Positions 28,691 through 37,798 of a stretch of DNA of 64,000 nt are shown here, piece after piece. The position numbers and the translations under genes are program-made. Position 1 is the first letter of the stretch. Each line of letters starts with the position of its first letter. The DNA is from Bacillus sp. AFS055030 (lineage in GTDB: Bacteria; Bacillota; Bacilli; Bacillales; Bacillaceae_G), in NCBI RefSeq assembly GCF_002574545.1, contig NZ_NUGT01000009.1, positions 71,798 to 135,797 on the forward strand, written 5' to 3'. The notes under the pieces were generated by a model, which had not been told where the DNA came from, did no database searches, and saw only the letters and a list, made by a program, of their open reading frames with translations.

Positions 28691-28779
28691 GGAGTAAGAG
28701 GGATTCGAACCCCCGCGGGCTGTTACACCCCTGTCGGTTTTCAAGACCGATCCCTTCAGCCGGACTTGGGTATTACTCC
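28691..28779 (-). tRNA. tRNA-Ser(UGA)
   Basis: An 89-base class II tRNA. The acceptor stem GGAGTAA/TTACTCC is perfect, the anticodon loop is CTTGAAA (anticodon UGA), and the long variable arm and GGTTCGAATCC T arm are present. Unlike the other two tRNAs here it does not encode CCA: the bases after the acceptor stem read TTAT, giving U73 where bacterial tRNA-Ser normally has G73. Confidence 0.93.
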
Positions 28780-28791
28780 ATAATAAATTAT

Positions 28792-28868
28792 TGGTAGCGG
28801 CGGAGGGAGTCGAACCCACGACCTCACGGGTATGAACCGTACGCTCTAGCCAGCTGAGCTACACCGCC
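28792..28868 (-). tRNA. tRNA-Met(CAU), elongator type
   Basis: A 77-base tRNA with encoded CCA. Acceptor stem GGCGGTG/CGCCGCT and anticodon loop TTCATAC (CAU) agree with the Bacillus elongator tRNA-Met as I remember it. The T stem has one U-U mismatch (GTGGG against CCCTC). Confidence 0.92.
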
Positions 28869-28880
28869 AAACTATATAAA

Positions 28881-28955
28881 TGGCTCCGCAGGTAGGGTTC
28901 GAACCTACGACCACTCGGTTAACAGCCGAGTGCTCTACCACTGAGCTACTGCGGA
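28881..28955 (-). tRNA. tRNA-Asn(GUU)
   Basis: A 75-base tRNA with encoded CCA. Acceptor stem TCCGCAG/CTGCGGA, anticodon loop CTGTTAA (GUU) and T loop TTCGAAC are intact. It is the first tRNA of the Asn-Met-Ser cluster. Confidence 0.95.
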
Positions 28956-28985
28956 ATAATTAATGTTGTCCTTAAGACAATATTT

Positions 28986-29014
28986 AATTTATCATGTTTC
29001 AAACTAAACGTCAA
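28986..29014 (-). promoter_or_regulatory. Candidate sigma-A promoter of the tRNA cluster
   Basis: On the minus strand TTGACG (29014-29009), a 17-base spacer and TAAATT (28991-28986). The start point would fall about 25 bases before tRNA-Asn. Confidence 0.6.
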
Positions 29015-29255
29015 TACTTTTAATTATTTTTTTCATTATTAATTTATATTAACGATTTATTAGTTTTTGATCCAACATTTAGACCAAACTTAAATTTGAT
29101 TAATAAACCTTTTCATTCTCTTTTACTCATATCTTTTTTAATGAAAAAGTTTTCTATTCAATTACAAAAAAAAGATTATAATATACAAAATAGCCCGAAA
29201 GTTACATAATAAATTTCGGGAAGTGAAATAACATTAAATAAGAAAGGATGAGTTT
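29015..29255. other. yqgB upstream region with leader hairpin
   Basis: AT-rich region. TATAAT at 29177-29182 is a likely -10 for yqgB. CCCGAAA at 29194-29200 pairs with TTTCGGG at 29214-29220, forming a hairpin near the start of the transcript. No further gene is visible. Confidence 0.45.
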
Positions 29256-30014
29256 ATGAATCTATTTAAACAATTTTGGTTTAGTTTATTCTCTCCAAAA
29301 ACAATATCAAGATATAGACTCCAAAAAATCGGTAAAACAATCTTTTTTCTATTCCTACTAGCAATTTTATATACTCTTCCGGGTTTCTTTTCATTTGAAA
29401 AAAATGTGAAGCTTCAAGTGAACAATGTTTCTGATTTGCTAAAGGATAATATTCAATCAATTTCTTTAAACAAAGGAGCTTTAACAATTAACGATAATAC
29501 GCCGTTTGAACGAAACATCGGTGAATATAAATATGCTATCTATCCAAATGAAACAGTTATACCTTCAAAATTAAAAAATGAACAGTTTGCTGTTGTTGTG
29601 TTAAAAAATAGAGTCGTTATTAAAAATGATAAAGGTGAGCAAGATTATCCCTACCCTTCATTAAACTCTACTGAAATACACAAAGCAGACGTTTCAAAAT
29701 TTATTAAAAATATAAATGAAGCTCTTCCGGTATTTTTAATCGCATTATTTTTCCTATTTTATTTAGGATCTTGTATCTTCATATTTATAGTTGCTATATT
29801 GTTAGCGTTTTTAACAGGTTTATTTAAATCGACTAAGCACTTGCCTTTTAGACAACGCTTTGCAATGGTTTCGTATAGCTTAACACTTCCTACCGTTATC
29901 TATTTATTGCTAGGATTACTGAATATAACGATTCCATTCCAAACATTAATTTTTATTTTAATAACGGTTGGTATGTACACATTAACAATTAAAAATTTAC
30001 CTTCTAAAAAATAA
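29256..30014 (+). CDS. yqgB: DUF1189 family membrane protein YqgB
   Basis: Membrane protein of 252 residues matching DUF1189/YqgB. One membrane helix (about 29-47) is followed by a roughly 110-residue extracytoplasmic domain, then three to four C-terminal helices (about 155-185, 205-225 and 228-245). The N-terminal FWFSLFSPKTISRYR segment is typical. The ATG follows AAGGATGAG. Function is unknown. In B. subtilis it lies in the same region near sodA, here with the tRNA cluster between them. Confidence 0.82.
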   Translation: MNLFKQFWFSLFSPKTISRYRLQKIGKTIFFLFLLAILYTLPGFFSFEKNVKLQVNNVSDLLKDNIQSISLNKGALTINDNTPFERNIGEYKYAIYPNETVIPSKLKNEQFAVVVLKNRVVIKNDKGEQDYPYPSLNSTEIHKADVSKFIKNINEALPVFLIALFFLFYLGSCIFIFIVAILLAFLTGLFKSTKHLPFRQRFAMVSYSLTLPTVIYLLLGLLNITIPFQTLIFILITVGMYTLTIKNLPSKK

Positions 30015-30134
30015 TGTTTACAGAGGTGTGTTTCACACTTCTTTTTTTTTGCTAAAAAATATATGAATCCAAGCTCCTAGTAGGAATATTGGTTGTGTGG
30101 ACAAGCATATATTCTACAAAAGGAGTGATGATTA

Positions 30135-30467
30135 ATGAAAAAAATAGCTTTTTTACTAGGTTCTTTATTGCTTGCATATATAATATTCTTTGACCTTCAA
30201 GTTGGGACAATTCCAAATAAAGATATTCCTACAGTGGCAAAAGCAACGAAATCTGAAACAAAATCAAGCTCACTTCCAAAATTTGAAAAGATTCAAGTTA
30301 AAAACGGTGACACTGTTTTAGGAATTATCGAAGACCTTAATCCAAACTTTAACCAGCCAATTAGCCAAATTACAAAAGATTTTAGTGCATTAAACGATGG
30401 ACTTTCTCCTACTAAAATCCAAAGTGGAAAATCATATAAATTCCCAATTTACTCTTCACAAAAATAA
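30135..30467 (+). CDS. yqfZ: LysM-like protein YqfZ
   Basis: Secreted or membrane-anchored small protein of 110 residues: an N-terminal helix at about 4-20, a low-complexity KSETKSSS linker, and a C-terminal LysM-like fold beginning KIQVKNGDTVLGIIEDLN and ending SGKSYKFPIY. It matches B. subtilis YqfZ, which also precedes ispG (yqfY). A role in binding cell wall glycan is inferred from the LysM-like domain. The ATG follows AAAGGAG. Confidence 0.82.
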   Translation: MKKIAFLLGSLLLAYIIFFDLQVGTIPNKDIPTVAKATKSETKSSSLPKFEKIQVKNGDTVLGIIEDLNPNFNQPISQITKDFSALNDGLSPTKIQSGKSYKFPIYSSQK

Positions 30468-30584
30468 AATTTATGATATATTTCTTTAGAACCAGTTGAT
30501 AAAATGAGTAATCATGAAGAAAATATGATAATGTAGATTTATACAAAATAGAAATAAAGTTATTTTTGAAGGAGCGAGTTACTC

Positions 30585-31685
30585 GTGAACGAAATTACAC
30601 ATAGAAGTAAAACACGTGCAGTTAAAGTAGGAAATGTAGTTGTTGGTGGAGCAAATGAAATTTCAATCCAAAGTATGACAACAACAAAAACACACGATGT
30701 TGAAGCAACAGTTGCAGAAATTAAACGACTTGAAGAAGCTGGATGTCAGATTGTTCGAGTAGCAGTACCAGACGAAAGAGCTGCAAATGCAATTGCTGAT
30801 ATTAAAAAACAAATTAATATACCACTTGTTGCAGATATACACTTTGATTATAAATTAGCCTTAAAAGCAATTGAAGGCGGAGTAGATAAAATAAGAATTA
30901 ATCCAGGTAATATCGGTCGTAAGGAAAAAGTTGAAGCAGTTGTAAATGCTGCTAAAGCAAAAGGAATTCCGATTCGTATCGGTGTTAATGCTGGTTCATT
31001 AGAAAAAAGAATCTTAGAGAAATATGGTTACCCAACTGCTGATGGAATGGTTGAAAGTGCATTACATCATATTAAAATTCTTGAAGATTTAGATTTCCAC
31101 GACATCATTGTTTCGATGAAAGCATCAGATGTAAACCTAGCAATCGAAGCTTATGAAAAAGCTTCAAAAGCATTCAATTATCCATTACATTTAGGTATTA
31201 CTGAATCTGGTACTTTGTTTGCAGGTACAGTTAAAAGTGCCGCTGGTTTAGGTGCAATCATTAGTAAAGGGATCGGAAATACAATGCGTATCTCATTAAG
31301 CGCAGATCCAGTTGAAGAAGTAAAAGTCGCAAGAGAACTACTTAAATCTTTCGGTTTATCTTCAAATGCTGCGACATTAATTTCATGTCCAACATGTGGC
31401 CGTATCGAAATTGACTTAATTAGTATCGCAAATGATGTTGAAGAATACATTTCGACACTGAAAGTACCAATTAAAGTAGCCGTACTTGGATGCGCAGTAA
31501 ACGGTCCTGGTGAAGCCCGTGAAGCAGACATCGGTATTGCTGGAGCTCGTGGTGAAGGATTACTATTCCGTCACGGGGAAATCGTACGTAAAGTACCAGA
31601 AGCAACAATGGTTGAAGAACTAAAACGCGAAATCGATATCATTGCCAAAGAAAAACTAGCTGAACTAGAAGCAGCAAAAGGTTAA
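30585..31685 (+). CDS. ispG: 4-hydroxy-3-methylbut-2-en-1-yl diphosphate synthase (flavodoxin)
   Basis: IspG/GcpE of 366 residues, converting methylerythritol cyclodiphosphate to HMBPP in the MEP isoprenoid pathway. The N-terminal TIM barrel contains [11 protein letters not shown] and VRVAVPDE. The [4Fe-4S] ligand cysteines are in SCPTCGR and [11 protein letters not shown] near the C terminus. The start is a GTG at 30585 with GAAGGAG rather far upstream (about 12 bases). IspH, the next enzyme, is encoded at 46708-47652. Confidence 0.96.
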   Translation: MNEITHRSKTRAVKVGNVVVGGANEISIQSMTTTKTHDVEATVAEIKRLEEAGCQIVRVAVPDERAANAIADIKKQINIPLVADIHFDYKLALKAIEGGVDKIRINPGNIGRKEKVEAVVNAAKAKGIPIRIGVNAGSLEKRILEKYGYPTADGMVESALHHIKILEDLDFHDIIVSMKASDVNLAIEAYEKASKAFNYPLHLGITESGTLFAGTVKSAAGLGAIISKGIGNTMRISLSADPVEEVKVARELLKSFGLSSNAATLISCPTCGRIEIDLISIANDVEEYISTLKVPIKVAVLGCAVNGPGEAREADIGIAGARGEGLLFRHGEIVRKVPEATMVEELKREIDIIAKEKLAELEAAKG

Positions 31686-31690
31686 TAATA

Positions 31691-31732
31691 AAAAAAGGTT
31701 AAGGACAATTTAATTGCTCCTTAACCTTTTTT
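31691..31732. terminator. Bidirectional terminator ispG / cysA
   Basis: AAAAAAGGTTAAGGA at 31691-31705 pairs perfectly with TCCTTAACCTTTTTT at 31718-31732 between converging genes. Confidence 0.9.
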
Positions 31733-31750
31733 TATTCTTTTCCTATTATG

Positions 31751-32833
31751 TTAAATCGAATAATCTTGAGGAATAAATACTTTCAATTCATTAGGACGAA
31801 CAAATACCCTTTCCCCAAGTTGAATATTAAGTTCGTAGAAAAAATCGTTCATGATTTCAATTTCAACATAATCATTTGTATCTTCCCGTAGGACTTCCAC
31901 ATAAACGATCGGACCTACAGCATGAATATGGGTTACGATTGCACTGATTGAAGTTTGATTTGTTTCAAATTTTTCGATTGTAATTTGATGAGGACGAACA
32001 TACCCCGTAACCTCTTTATGTTCTTTATGATCTTGTTCAACTAATTCTGGTAATGGGATTTCTAATCCTCCACTAATTAGGCTGCCCTTATTTATCCTTC
32101 CATGAAATAAATTTACTTTACCAAGAAAATCATAAACAAACGGACTTGCTGGTGTATGGTAAACTTCTTCAGGTGTTCCAATTTGTTCGATCGTCCCGCC
32201 ATTCATAATAACAACTCGATCTGCAACTTCAAGCGCTTCCTCTTGATCATGCGTTACAAATATACTCGTAATATGGATTTCATCATGGAGTTTTCGTAAC
32301 CATCTTCTTAAATCTTTACGAACTTTTGCATCCAATGCCCCAAATGGTTCATCTAATAATAATACACTTGGTTCAACAGCTAATGCCCTAGCTAATGCAA
32401 CACGTTGTCTTTGTCCACCAGATAATTGAGAAGGAAAACGATTAGCAAAACTTTCTAATTTGACTAATGATAATAATTCCATCACTTTCTCATTAATTTT
32501 TCTTTTTATAGGACGTGTAGCTCTTGGCCTAACTTTTAAACCAAATGCAATATTTTCAAAAACAGTCATGTGCTGAAATAAAGCATAATGCTGGAATACA
32601 AATCCTACATTTCTTTCTTTTACTTGCACATTTGCTACATCCTGATCTTCAAAAAATATTTCACCTAAATCTGGATTTTCTAATCCGGCAATAATTCGTA
32701 ACAAAGTTGTTTTACCTGATCCAGATGGACCTAATAAAGCAACCAATTCCCCTTTTTTTATATTTAAATTAATTCCTTTTAAGGCAGCTTCATTTTCATA
32801 ACTTTTTATGACATTTGAAACTTTAATTGACAT
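31751..32833 (-). CDS. cysA: Sulfate ABC transporter ATP-binding protein
   Basis: ATPase of the sulfate/thiosulfate importer, 360 residues. Walker A is GPSGSGKTT, signature [16 protein letters not shown], Walker [12 protein letters not shown], and switch histidine THDQ; a TOBE-like regulatory domain follows ([10 protein letters not shown]). The ATG at 32833 follows AGGAGTGG, 11 bases after cysW; the longer frame starts inside cysW. Last gene of the sbp-cysT-cysW-cysA operon. Confidence 0.94.
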   Translation of the reverse strand: MSIKVSNVIKSYENEAALKGINLNIKKGELVALLGPSGSGKTTLLRIIAGLENPDLGEIFFEDQDVANVQVKERNVGFVFQHYALFQHMTVFENIAFGLKVRPRATRPIKRKINEKVMELLSLVKLESFANRFPSQLSGGQRQRVALARALAVEPSVLLLDEPFGALDAKVRKDLRRWLRKLHDEIHITSIFVTHDQEEALEVADRVVIMNGGTIEQIGTPEEVYHTPASPFVYDFLGKVNLFHGRINKGSLISGGLEIPLPELVEQDHKEHKEVTGYVRPHQITIEKFETNQTSISAIVTHIHAVGPIVYVEVLREDTNDYVEIEIMNDFFYELNIQLGERVFVRPNELKVFIPQDYSI

Positions 32834-32844
32834 ACAATCCACTC

Positions 32845-33726
32845 CTAATGTTTCTCTTCCTTTAGAACTTTCCATTCAATAATATTCTTTATAATTAATG
32901 TCAGAATCGCGAAAATGGACATAAGTGACGCAACTGTATATGCTTGTGGAAATTGGTACTCATTATATAGATTTTCAATATGAAGTGGCATCGTAATTGT
33001 TTCCCCACGAATATGTCCAGATACAACTGATACAGCACCAAATTCTCCAACAGCTCTTGCATTGCATAAAATAATGCCATACAAAAGTCCCCATTTAATT
33101 TTCGGAAGTGTCACCTTCCAAAAAATATGCCATCCGTTCGCACCTAAAGTAAGTGCAGCTTCTTCTTCAGCACTCCCTGTCGCCTGCATAACTGCAATTA
33201 ATTCTTTCGCTACAAAAGGCAATGTGACAAAAATTGTTGCTAAAACAATTCCCGGAGTGGAAAAAATGATTTTCAAATTATGTTCCTTTAACCAACCACC
33301 AAAAATCCCATTATTCGGACTAAACAATAAAACAAATAAAAATCCTGCTACAACAGGCGATACTGCAAAAGGTAGTTCAATTAAAGTTACTAATATATTT
33401 TTTCCTTTAAAATTAAATTTCGTTGTAGCCCATGCGATTGAAACGCCAAAAATCGCATTTAGCGGTAAAGTAATAATCGTTACCAAAAACGTCAATTTAA
33501 TTGCTGCTAATGTCTCATCATTTACAATCGCTTCTTTATAAACACCAAAACCATCTTGTAAAGCCTTTATAAAAATCGAAACTAATGGTAGAAATAAAAA
33601 TAGCGCTAAAAAAAGTATGACAATACCAATTAATATGATCTGAATCGTATTGGTGTTTAATGCTACTCTTTTTTCTGTACTAGCATTCACTTCTATTTTT
33701 CTCTCAATCTTAAACTCTCGTTCCAT
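32845..33726 (-). CDS. cysW: Sulfate ABC transporter permease CysW
   Basis: Second permease of the sulfate importer, 293 residues with about six membrane helices. The EAA loop that contacts CysA reads [22 protein letters not shown], and the C-terminal [13 protein letters not shown] motif is typical of CysW. It lies 9 bases after cysT and 11 before cysA, so the operon is tightly packed. Confidence 0.93.
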   Translation of the reverse strand: MEREFKIERKIEVNASTEKRVALNTNTIQIILIGIVILFLALFLFLPLVSIFIKALQDGFGVYKEAIVNDETLAAIKLTFLVTIITLPLNAIFGVSIAWATTKFNFKGKNILVTLIELPFAVSPVVAGFLFVLLFSPNNGIFGGWLKEHNLKIIFSTPGIVLATIFVTLPFVAKELIAVMQATGSAEEEAALTLGANGWHIFWKVTLPKIKWGLLYGIILCNARAVGEFGAVSVVSGHIRGETITMPLHIENLYNEYQFPQAYTVASLMSIFAILTLIIKNIIEWKVLKEEKH

Positions 33727-33735
33727 TCTTAACCC

Positions 33736-34560
33736 TTACCCCCTTTTAACAAATGCACGATTTGCATATCTTTGAAAAATACTAATGATCAATAAGAGTA
33801 AGAAAGAAATTACTAATAAAACAACTGCAAGTGCGGTTGCACCCGAGTAATCATATTGCTCCAATTTTGTCATAATTAACAACGGTGTAATTTCAGTTTT
33901 CATTGGCATATTTCCAGAAATAAACACGACAGACCCATACTCACCTAATGATCTTGCAAATGCTAAAGAAAATCCAGTCAATAACGCTGGTAAAATCCCT
34001 GGGAAAATTACCTTCCAAAAAATTTGAAAACGGTTTGCACCTAAACTTGCCGCTGCTTCCTCGACATCTTTTTGAAAATTTTCAAGAACCGGTTGAACCA
34101 TTCTAACGACAAATGGTAACCCAATAAATGTAAGAGCTATAATAATCCCAAGTGGTGTATAAGCAATTTTAAAAGAAAAAAATTTTCCTATCCAACCATC
34201 TGGAGAATACAATGTTGTTAAAGTAATACCAGCAACTGCAGTCGGTAATGCAAAAGGTAAATCAATGAAAGCATCGACAATCCGTTTTCCAGGAAAACGA
34301 TAACGTACAAGCACCCAAGCTACTAATAAACCAAAAACAGCGTTAATAATCGCAGCAATAAAGGCAGTTCCAAAACTGACTTTATAAGACATTAGTACTC
34401 TATCTTCACTAATAATCTTTAAAAATTTAGACCAACCTATATCAAAAGAATGTAAGAACAGCATCGATACCGGAAGAAAAATAAAAAAACTTATATATAA
34501 TATTGAAAATCCAAATGTTAATCCAAATCCAGGTAGGATTCTATTTCGCTTCTTAAACAA
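33736..34560 (-). CDS. cysT: Sulfate ABC transporter permease CysT
   Basis: First permease of the sulfate importer, 274 residues with about six membrane helices. The EAA loop is VEEAAASLGANRFQIFWKVIFP, and GEYGSVVFISGN is the CysT-type C-terminal motif. The start is a TTG at 34560 with AAGGAGG about ten bases upstream. It forms a heterodimer with CysW. Confidence 0.93.
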   Translation of the reverse strand: MFKKRNRILPGFGLTFGFSILYISFFIFLPVSMLFLHSFDIGWSKFLKIISEDRVLMSYKVSFGTAFIAAIINAVFGLLVAWVLVRYRFPGKRIVDAFIDLPFALPTAVAGITLTTLYSPDGWIGKFFSFKIAYTPLGIIIALTFIGLPFVVRMVQPVLENFQKDVEEAAASLGANRFQIFWKVIFPGILPALLTGFSLAFARSLGEYGSVVFISGNMPMKTEITPLLIMTKLEQYDYSGATALAVVLLVISFLLLLIISIFQRYANRAFVKRG

Positions 34561-34653
34561 ATATTGTCAATCCTCCTTAAAATAAAGAAGACTTGGCTTA
34601 AGTTTTAGTGAAAAGCCTAAAAGTCCAAGTCCTTCTTATTTTCCAATTACGTA

Positions 34654-35703
34654 TTATTGATAAATTTGATCAAATACTCCACCATCATTAAAATGTTTTG
34701 ATTGCGCTTTACCCCATCCTCCGAAATCTTTATCAATTGTTAACAATGGCAGGCTAGGATATTGTTTACTATATTTTTCGAGAATCTCTTTATCTCTCGG
34801 ACGATAATAATTTTCTGCAATAATCTTTTGACCTTCTTTACTATAAAGATAAGATATGTAGGCTTTTGCCACTTCTTCAGTTTTCTTTTCCTTTACATTT
34901 TTATCAACAAGTGCAACAGGTGGCTCAGCTAGAATACTAATCGAAGGATAAACAATTTTATATTCCCCTTCACCTAATTCTTTCACTGAAAGTAAGGCTT
35001 CATTTTCCCATGCTATTAATACATCTCCAATTCCTTTTTCAACAAATGTAGTTGTTGAACCACGTGCGCCAGTATCTAATACTGGAACGTTTTTATATAA
35101 TTTCTTCATAAACGCTTTTACTTTTTTTTCATCACCATTATATTTTTTGTCTGCATAACCCCAAGCAGCCAAATAATTCCACCTTGCACCACCTGAAGTT
35201 TTTGGATTTGGTGTAATTACTTGAACTCCTTTTTTCGTTAAATCATCCCAATCCTTAATATTTTTTGGATTTCCTTTCCTTACTAAAAAGACAATTGTTG
35301 ATGTATAAGGAGTTGAATTGTATTCAAATTCTTTTTGCCAATTAGGGGATATTAGTTGTGCCTTTTCATTAATTGAGTCAATATCATATCCTAAAGCTAG
35401 TGTAACTACATCAGCATCTAAACCGTCGATTACTGCTCTAGCTTGTTTACCAGAACCTCCATGAGACTGTTTAATTGTTACAGTTTGGTCATGTTCTTTT
35501 TCCCAATAATGACTAAAAGCTCTATTATAATTTTCATATAATTCGCGTGTTGGATCATAAGAAACATTCAACAATTCCACTTTTTTACTTGCTGCTTTAG
35601 TATTGGTTACCTCTGATTGATCGTCTTTTAAGGTTGCATATAACACTCCCGAAACTGCTAATACAACAACTACCGAGCTAATAATCCATTTCTTTGCCCC
35701 CAC
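34654..35703 (-). CDS. sbp: Sulfate-binding protein of ABC transporter
   Basis: Extracytoplasmic sulfate-binding protein of 349 residues. An N-terminal hydrophobic helix (about 5-25) is followed by the mature domain with [27 protein letters not shown] and [11 protein letters not shown], typical of CysP/Sbp proteins. There is no lipobox cysteine, so the protein would be anchored by an uncleaved helix or released, unlike most Gram-positive binding proteins. The start is a GTG at 35703 after AAAGGGGAAG. It heads the operon, behind a leader with an early terminator. Confidence 0.93.
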   Translation of the reverse strand: MGAKKWIISSVVVVLAVSGVLYATLKDDQSEVTNTKAASKKVELLNVSYDPTRELYENYNRAFSHYWEKEHDQTVTIKQSHGGSGKQARAVIDGLDADVVTLALGYDIDSINEKAQLISPNWQKEFEYNSTPYTSTIVFLVRKGNPKNIKDWDDLTKKGVQVITPNPKTSGGARWNYLAAWGYADKKYNGDEKKVKAFMKKLYKNVPVLDTGARGSTTTFVEKGIGDVLIAWENEALLSVKELGEGEYKIVYPSISILAEPPVALVDKNVKEKKTEEVAKAYISYLYSKEGQKIIAENYYRPRDKEILEKYSKQYPSLPLLTIDKDFGGWGKAQSKHFNDGGVFDQIYQ

Positions 35704-35810
35704 AATGATCTTCCCCTTTCATTTGCAATATTGCGATTTTTATTTATACCCATCTCTATACTTCAACACATTAAAATCTCCCCTTTAAGGATTTAGCCTT
35801 TTAAAATGCA

Positions 35811-35864
35811 AAAAGACCCTTAACTAAAGAATATAGTTAAGGGCCTTTGGTCTTCCAATCAGCC
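35811..35864 (-). promoter_or_regulatory. Leader with early terminator (possible attenuator) before sbp
   Basis: On the minus strand CCCTTAACTA pairs with TAGTTAAGGG around a 7-base loop and is followed by TCTTTTTGC, an intrinsic terminator about 40-70 bases after the predicted start point and over 100 bases before sbp. Just upstream GGC-TGA-TTGG-AAGA-CCAA-AG-GCC can form a small hairpin with a UGA/AG internal loop; its outer GCC shares two cytosines with the terminator stem. This suggests a regulated attenuator. I do not recognise a known riboswitch class. Confidence 0.65.
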
Positions 35865-35888
35865 ATATTGATTTTTTATATAAGCTTA

Positions 35889-35917
35889 ATAATAAACACA
35901 CTATTCCTATGTGTCAA
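35889..35917 (-). promoter_or_regulatory. Sigma-A promoter of the sulfate operon
   Basis: Minus strand: TTGACA (35917-35912), 17-base spacer, TATTAT (35894-35889), giving a start point near 35882. ATAGGAAT lies inside the spacer and might be part of a repressor site such as CymR, but I am not sure of that consensus. Confidence 0.8.
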
Positions 35918-36028
35918 CTATGATTTTAGAAAAATTAAAATTATTTCTCTTATTATATACTTCTTAACCAATCCTCATTGTATACTCATTATATTTACGA
36001 CTTACAATTAAATTTTTTGGAGGATTGC

Positions 36029-36793
36029 ATGCTAATCGAATCATATTTTAAACACATCCGTTTGAAACAAACCGAAACAATTTCATATTCCTCATTAAAG
36101 CAAATTCATAAGTATCATTTACTTTCAATACCATTCGAAAATATCGATATTATTTCTAAAATACCACTCTCAATGACCCCTTCTAAAGTTATGAAAAAAA
36201 TTGCTTCAGGTAAACGAGGTGGAATTTGTTTTGAAACGAATTCATTACTTTTTTCAGTCTTACAGGAAATTGGTTTTAATGTATCATATATTTCAACTAA
36301 ATTTTGGAATGAAGAAAAACAGTGTTGGAATCCCGAATTCTCACATTTATCTATTTTAGTAAAAATTGACGAACAAAACTATCTCGCTGACGTAGGAATT
36401 GGTGGGGGGTTTTTAGAACCACTCTTGCTTCGTGATCATTATGAGTACTCCGATTCAAATGGATCCTATCGAATGATCGAACAAGACAATTCGAATTTCA
36501 TCCTTCAAAAATTCAATGGTTCTTGGAAAGATTTACTGTTCATTTCAACTATTCCAAAGCAACTTCAACAATTTGAAAAACAATTTCGTTACTGCCAAAC
36601 TAGTAATGAAACAATTTTCACCCAATATAAAATCGTCAACTTATTAACGAAAGAAGGAAGAATTTCACTATCAGATCACCAATTAAAAGTAACTAAAAAT
36701 CATAGAATCTGTATAACTGAAATAAAAAGCCAAGAAGAGTGGCAATCTATTTTTAATAATCTATTTAATCAAAAAGTAGAAATTAATGGTTAA
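36029..36793 (+). CDS. nat: Arylamine N-acetyltransferase
   Basis: Arylamine N-acetyltransferase of 254 residues, transferring an acetyl group from acetyl-CoA to arylamines, hydrazines or related amines. The catalytic triad is complete: C67 in RGGICFETN, H106 in FSHLSIL and D121 in LADVGIGG. The N-terminal FENIDI motif is also typical. The ATG at 36029 follows TTGGAGG; upstream in-frame ATGs lack a ribosome binding site. It is divergent from the sulfate operon and stands alone. Natural substrate unknown. Confidence 0.9.
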   Translation: MLIESYFKHIRLKQTETISYSSLKQIHKYHLLSIPFENIDIISKIPLSMTPSKVMKKIASGKRGGICFETNSLLFSVLQEIGFNVSYISTKFWNEEKQCWNPEFSHLSILVKIDEQNYLADVGIGGGFLEPLLLRDHYEYSDSNGSYRMIEQDNSNFILQKFNGSWKDLLFISTIPKQLQQFEKQFRYCQTSNETIFTQYKIVNLLTKEGRISLSDHQLKVTKNHRICITEIKSQEEWQSIFNNLFNQKVEING

Positions 36794-36887
36794 CCGATTT
36801 GCTCATGCCTTAAAGTCCCCTCCCTGACTTATAAAATAATTAATTTTGCACAAATTAACTTTAACCGAATCGAAGGGAGCAATTAAC

Positions 36888-37019
36888 TTGAAAAATCGCG
36901 AAAAGCAAAACAATCTAATCAGAGATAGAAGAGAAGATGAAATAAATAATCTAAATCAAAGCAAACAAAATAACCAACCACTTCCGCAGCCAAAGGATAT
37001 TGAAGAAATAGAATACTAA
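36888..37019 (+). CDS. Small hydrophilic protein, 43 residues
   Basis: Short open frame starting with TTG at 36888, nine bases after AAGGGAG, and ending at a TAA directly before a strong terminator. The product is very hydrophilic, rich in Asn, Gln, Lys, Arg and Glu (KNREKQNNLIRDRRED near the start, QPLPQPKD near the end), with no membrane segment. Such composition recalls small acid-soluble spore proteins, but I recognise no family. The good ribosome binding site and tight terminator make it a likely real gene. Confidence 0.55.
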   Translation: MKNREKQNNLIRDRREDEINNLNQSKQNNQPLPQPKDIEEIEY

Positions 37020-37024
37020 AAAAG

Positions 37025-37067
37025 AAAGAGGATGACCTAAAAGTATAAACTTTTGGAACATCCTCTT
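37025..37067 (+). terminator. Terminator after the 43-residue gene
   Basis: AAGAGGATG at 37025-37033 pairs with CATCCTCTT at 37059-37067, with an inner stem CC-AAAAGT/ACTTTTGG; ATTTTTCTC follows. Confidence 0.8.
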
Positions 37068-37191
37068 ATTTTTCTCATTTCATTTTAATTTTTTATGGGA
37101 ATTTCATAACATCTTATTTTCGCGGATCATCATTCTGTAGTTAAAGTTTTTAGTATCTCTAATTGGAAAGGACTTATCAAACAGTCTCACG

Positions 37192-37647
37192 CTAATACCT
37201 CGCACCGTTTATATTCCACACAATAAAAGTACATACAAAGATTAATCCAAATAAAAACATCAGTATAAATCCAGATAATTTTGCTAACCCTTTTTCTTCT
37301 TTAATAATTGCTATTACACCAGTAATTAGACTTGCAAAAAGACAGATATAATAAATATAAAATGAAATAACCTTAATTGTTTTTAAAGTTTCGATTGTAA
37401 ATGCAAAAATTGCACTAATTAAACTACCTAAAACAAAAAAGTACGCTAGCTTACCGATTTTTTGACTAAACTTAATTACTCCATTTGTAATTATTCCAAA
37501 ACAACTGATTAAAGAAAGCCAAAAAATCCCTTCTAAGATTCTTCTGCTAATAATTGGCAATGAGTTCGCAAAATGTCCTATAAATGAAATAAAGATAATA
37601 AACAATAATATGAAGACATTTCTTCTATATTTTTTGAGCTCCTGCAA
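37192..37647 (-). CDS. Hypothetical membrane protein, 151 residues
   Basis: Unrecognised integral membrane protein with about five hydrophobic helices (near residues 9-27, 38-55, 66-84, 93-115 and 122-146) and a basic N terminus KKYRRN. The start is a TTG at 37647, nine bases after AGGAGG. There are no conserved charged residues inside helices that would suggest a transporter. It stands alone between the small 43-residue gene and an SDR enzyme; function unknown. Confidence 0.65.
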   Translation of the reverse strand: MQELKKYRRNVFILLFIIFISFIGHFANSLPIISRRILEGIFWLSLISCFGIITNGVIKFSQKIGKLAYFFVLGSLISAIFAFTIETLKTIKVISFYIYYICLFASLITGVIAIIKEEKGLAKLSGFILMFLFGLIFVCTFIVWNINGARY

Positions 37648-37760
37648 ACCACTCAGCCTCCTAGGCTATAAGTTTATTAAACATCTTGCCCTTATGCATA
37701 TTATTCAACAATAGAGCGAATTCCCCTCTATTTAGCGGAAAAAAACAAATAAAAAAGAAC

Positions 37761-37792
37761 AAAACGACTCAGGAAACTACCTGAGTCGTTTT
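37761..37792 (-). terminator. Terminator of the SDR gene
   Basis: AAAACGACTCAGG pairs perfectly with CCTGAGTCGTTTT around a 6-base loop, next to the SDR stop. Confidence 0.9.
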
Positions 37793-37798
37793 GATCAA

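Noticed and set aside
31178-31531. 117-residue open frame antisense to ispG
   Set aside because: Shadow of a strongly conserved gene, without ribosome binding site or recognisable protein features.
33062-33541. 159-residue open frame antisense to cysW
   Set aside because: Opposite strand of a clear permease gene; low-complexity composition and no start signals.
35704-35880. SAM (S-box) riboswitch before sbp
   Set aside because: The conserved S-box segments are missing and the leader before the terminator is too short for that aptamer.
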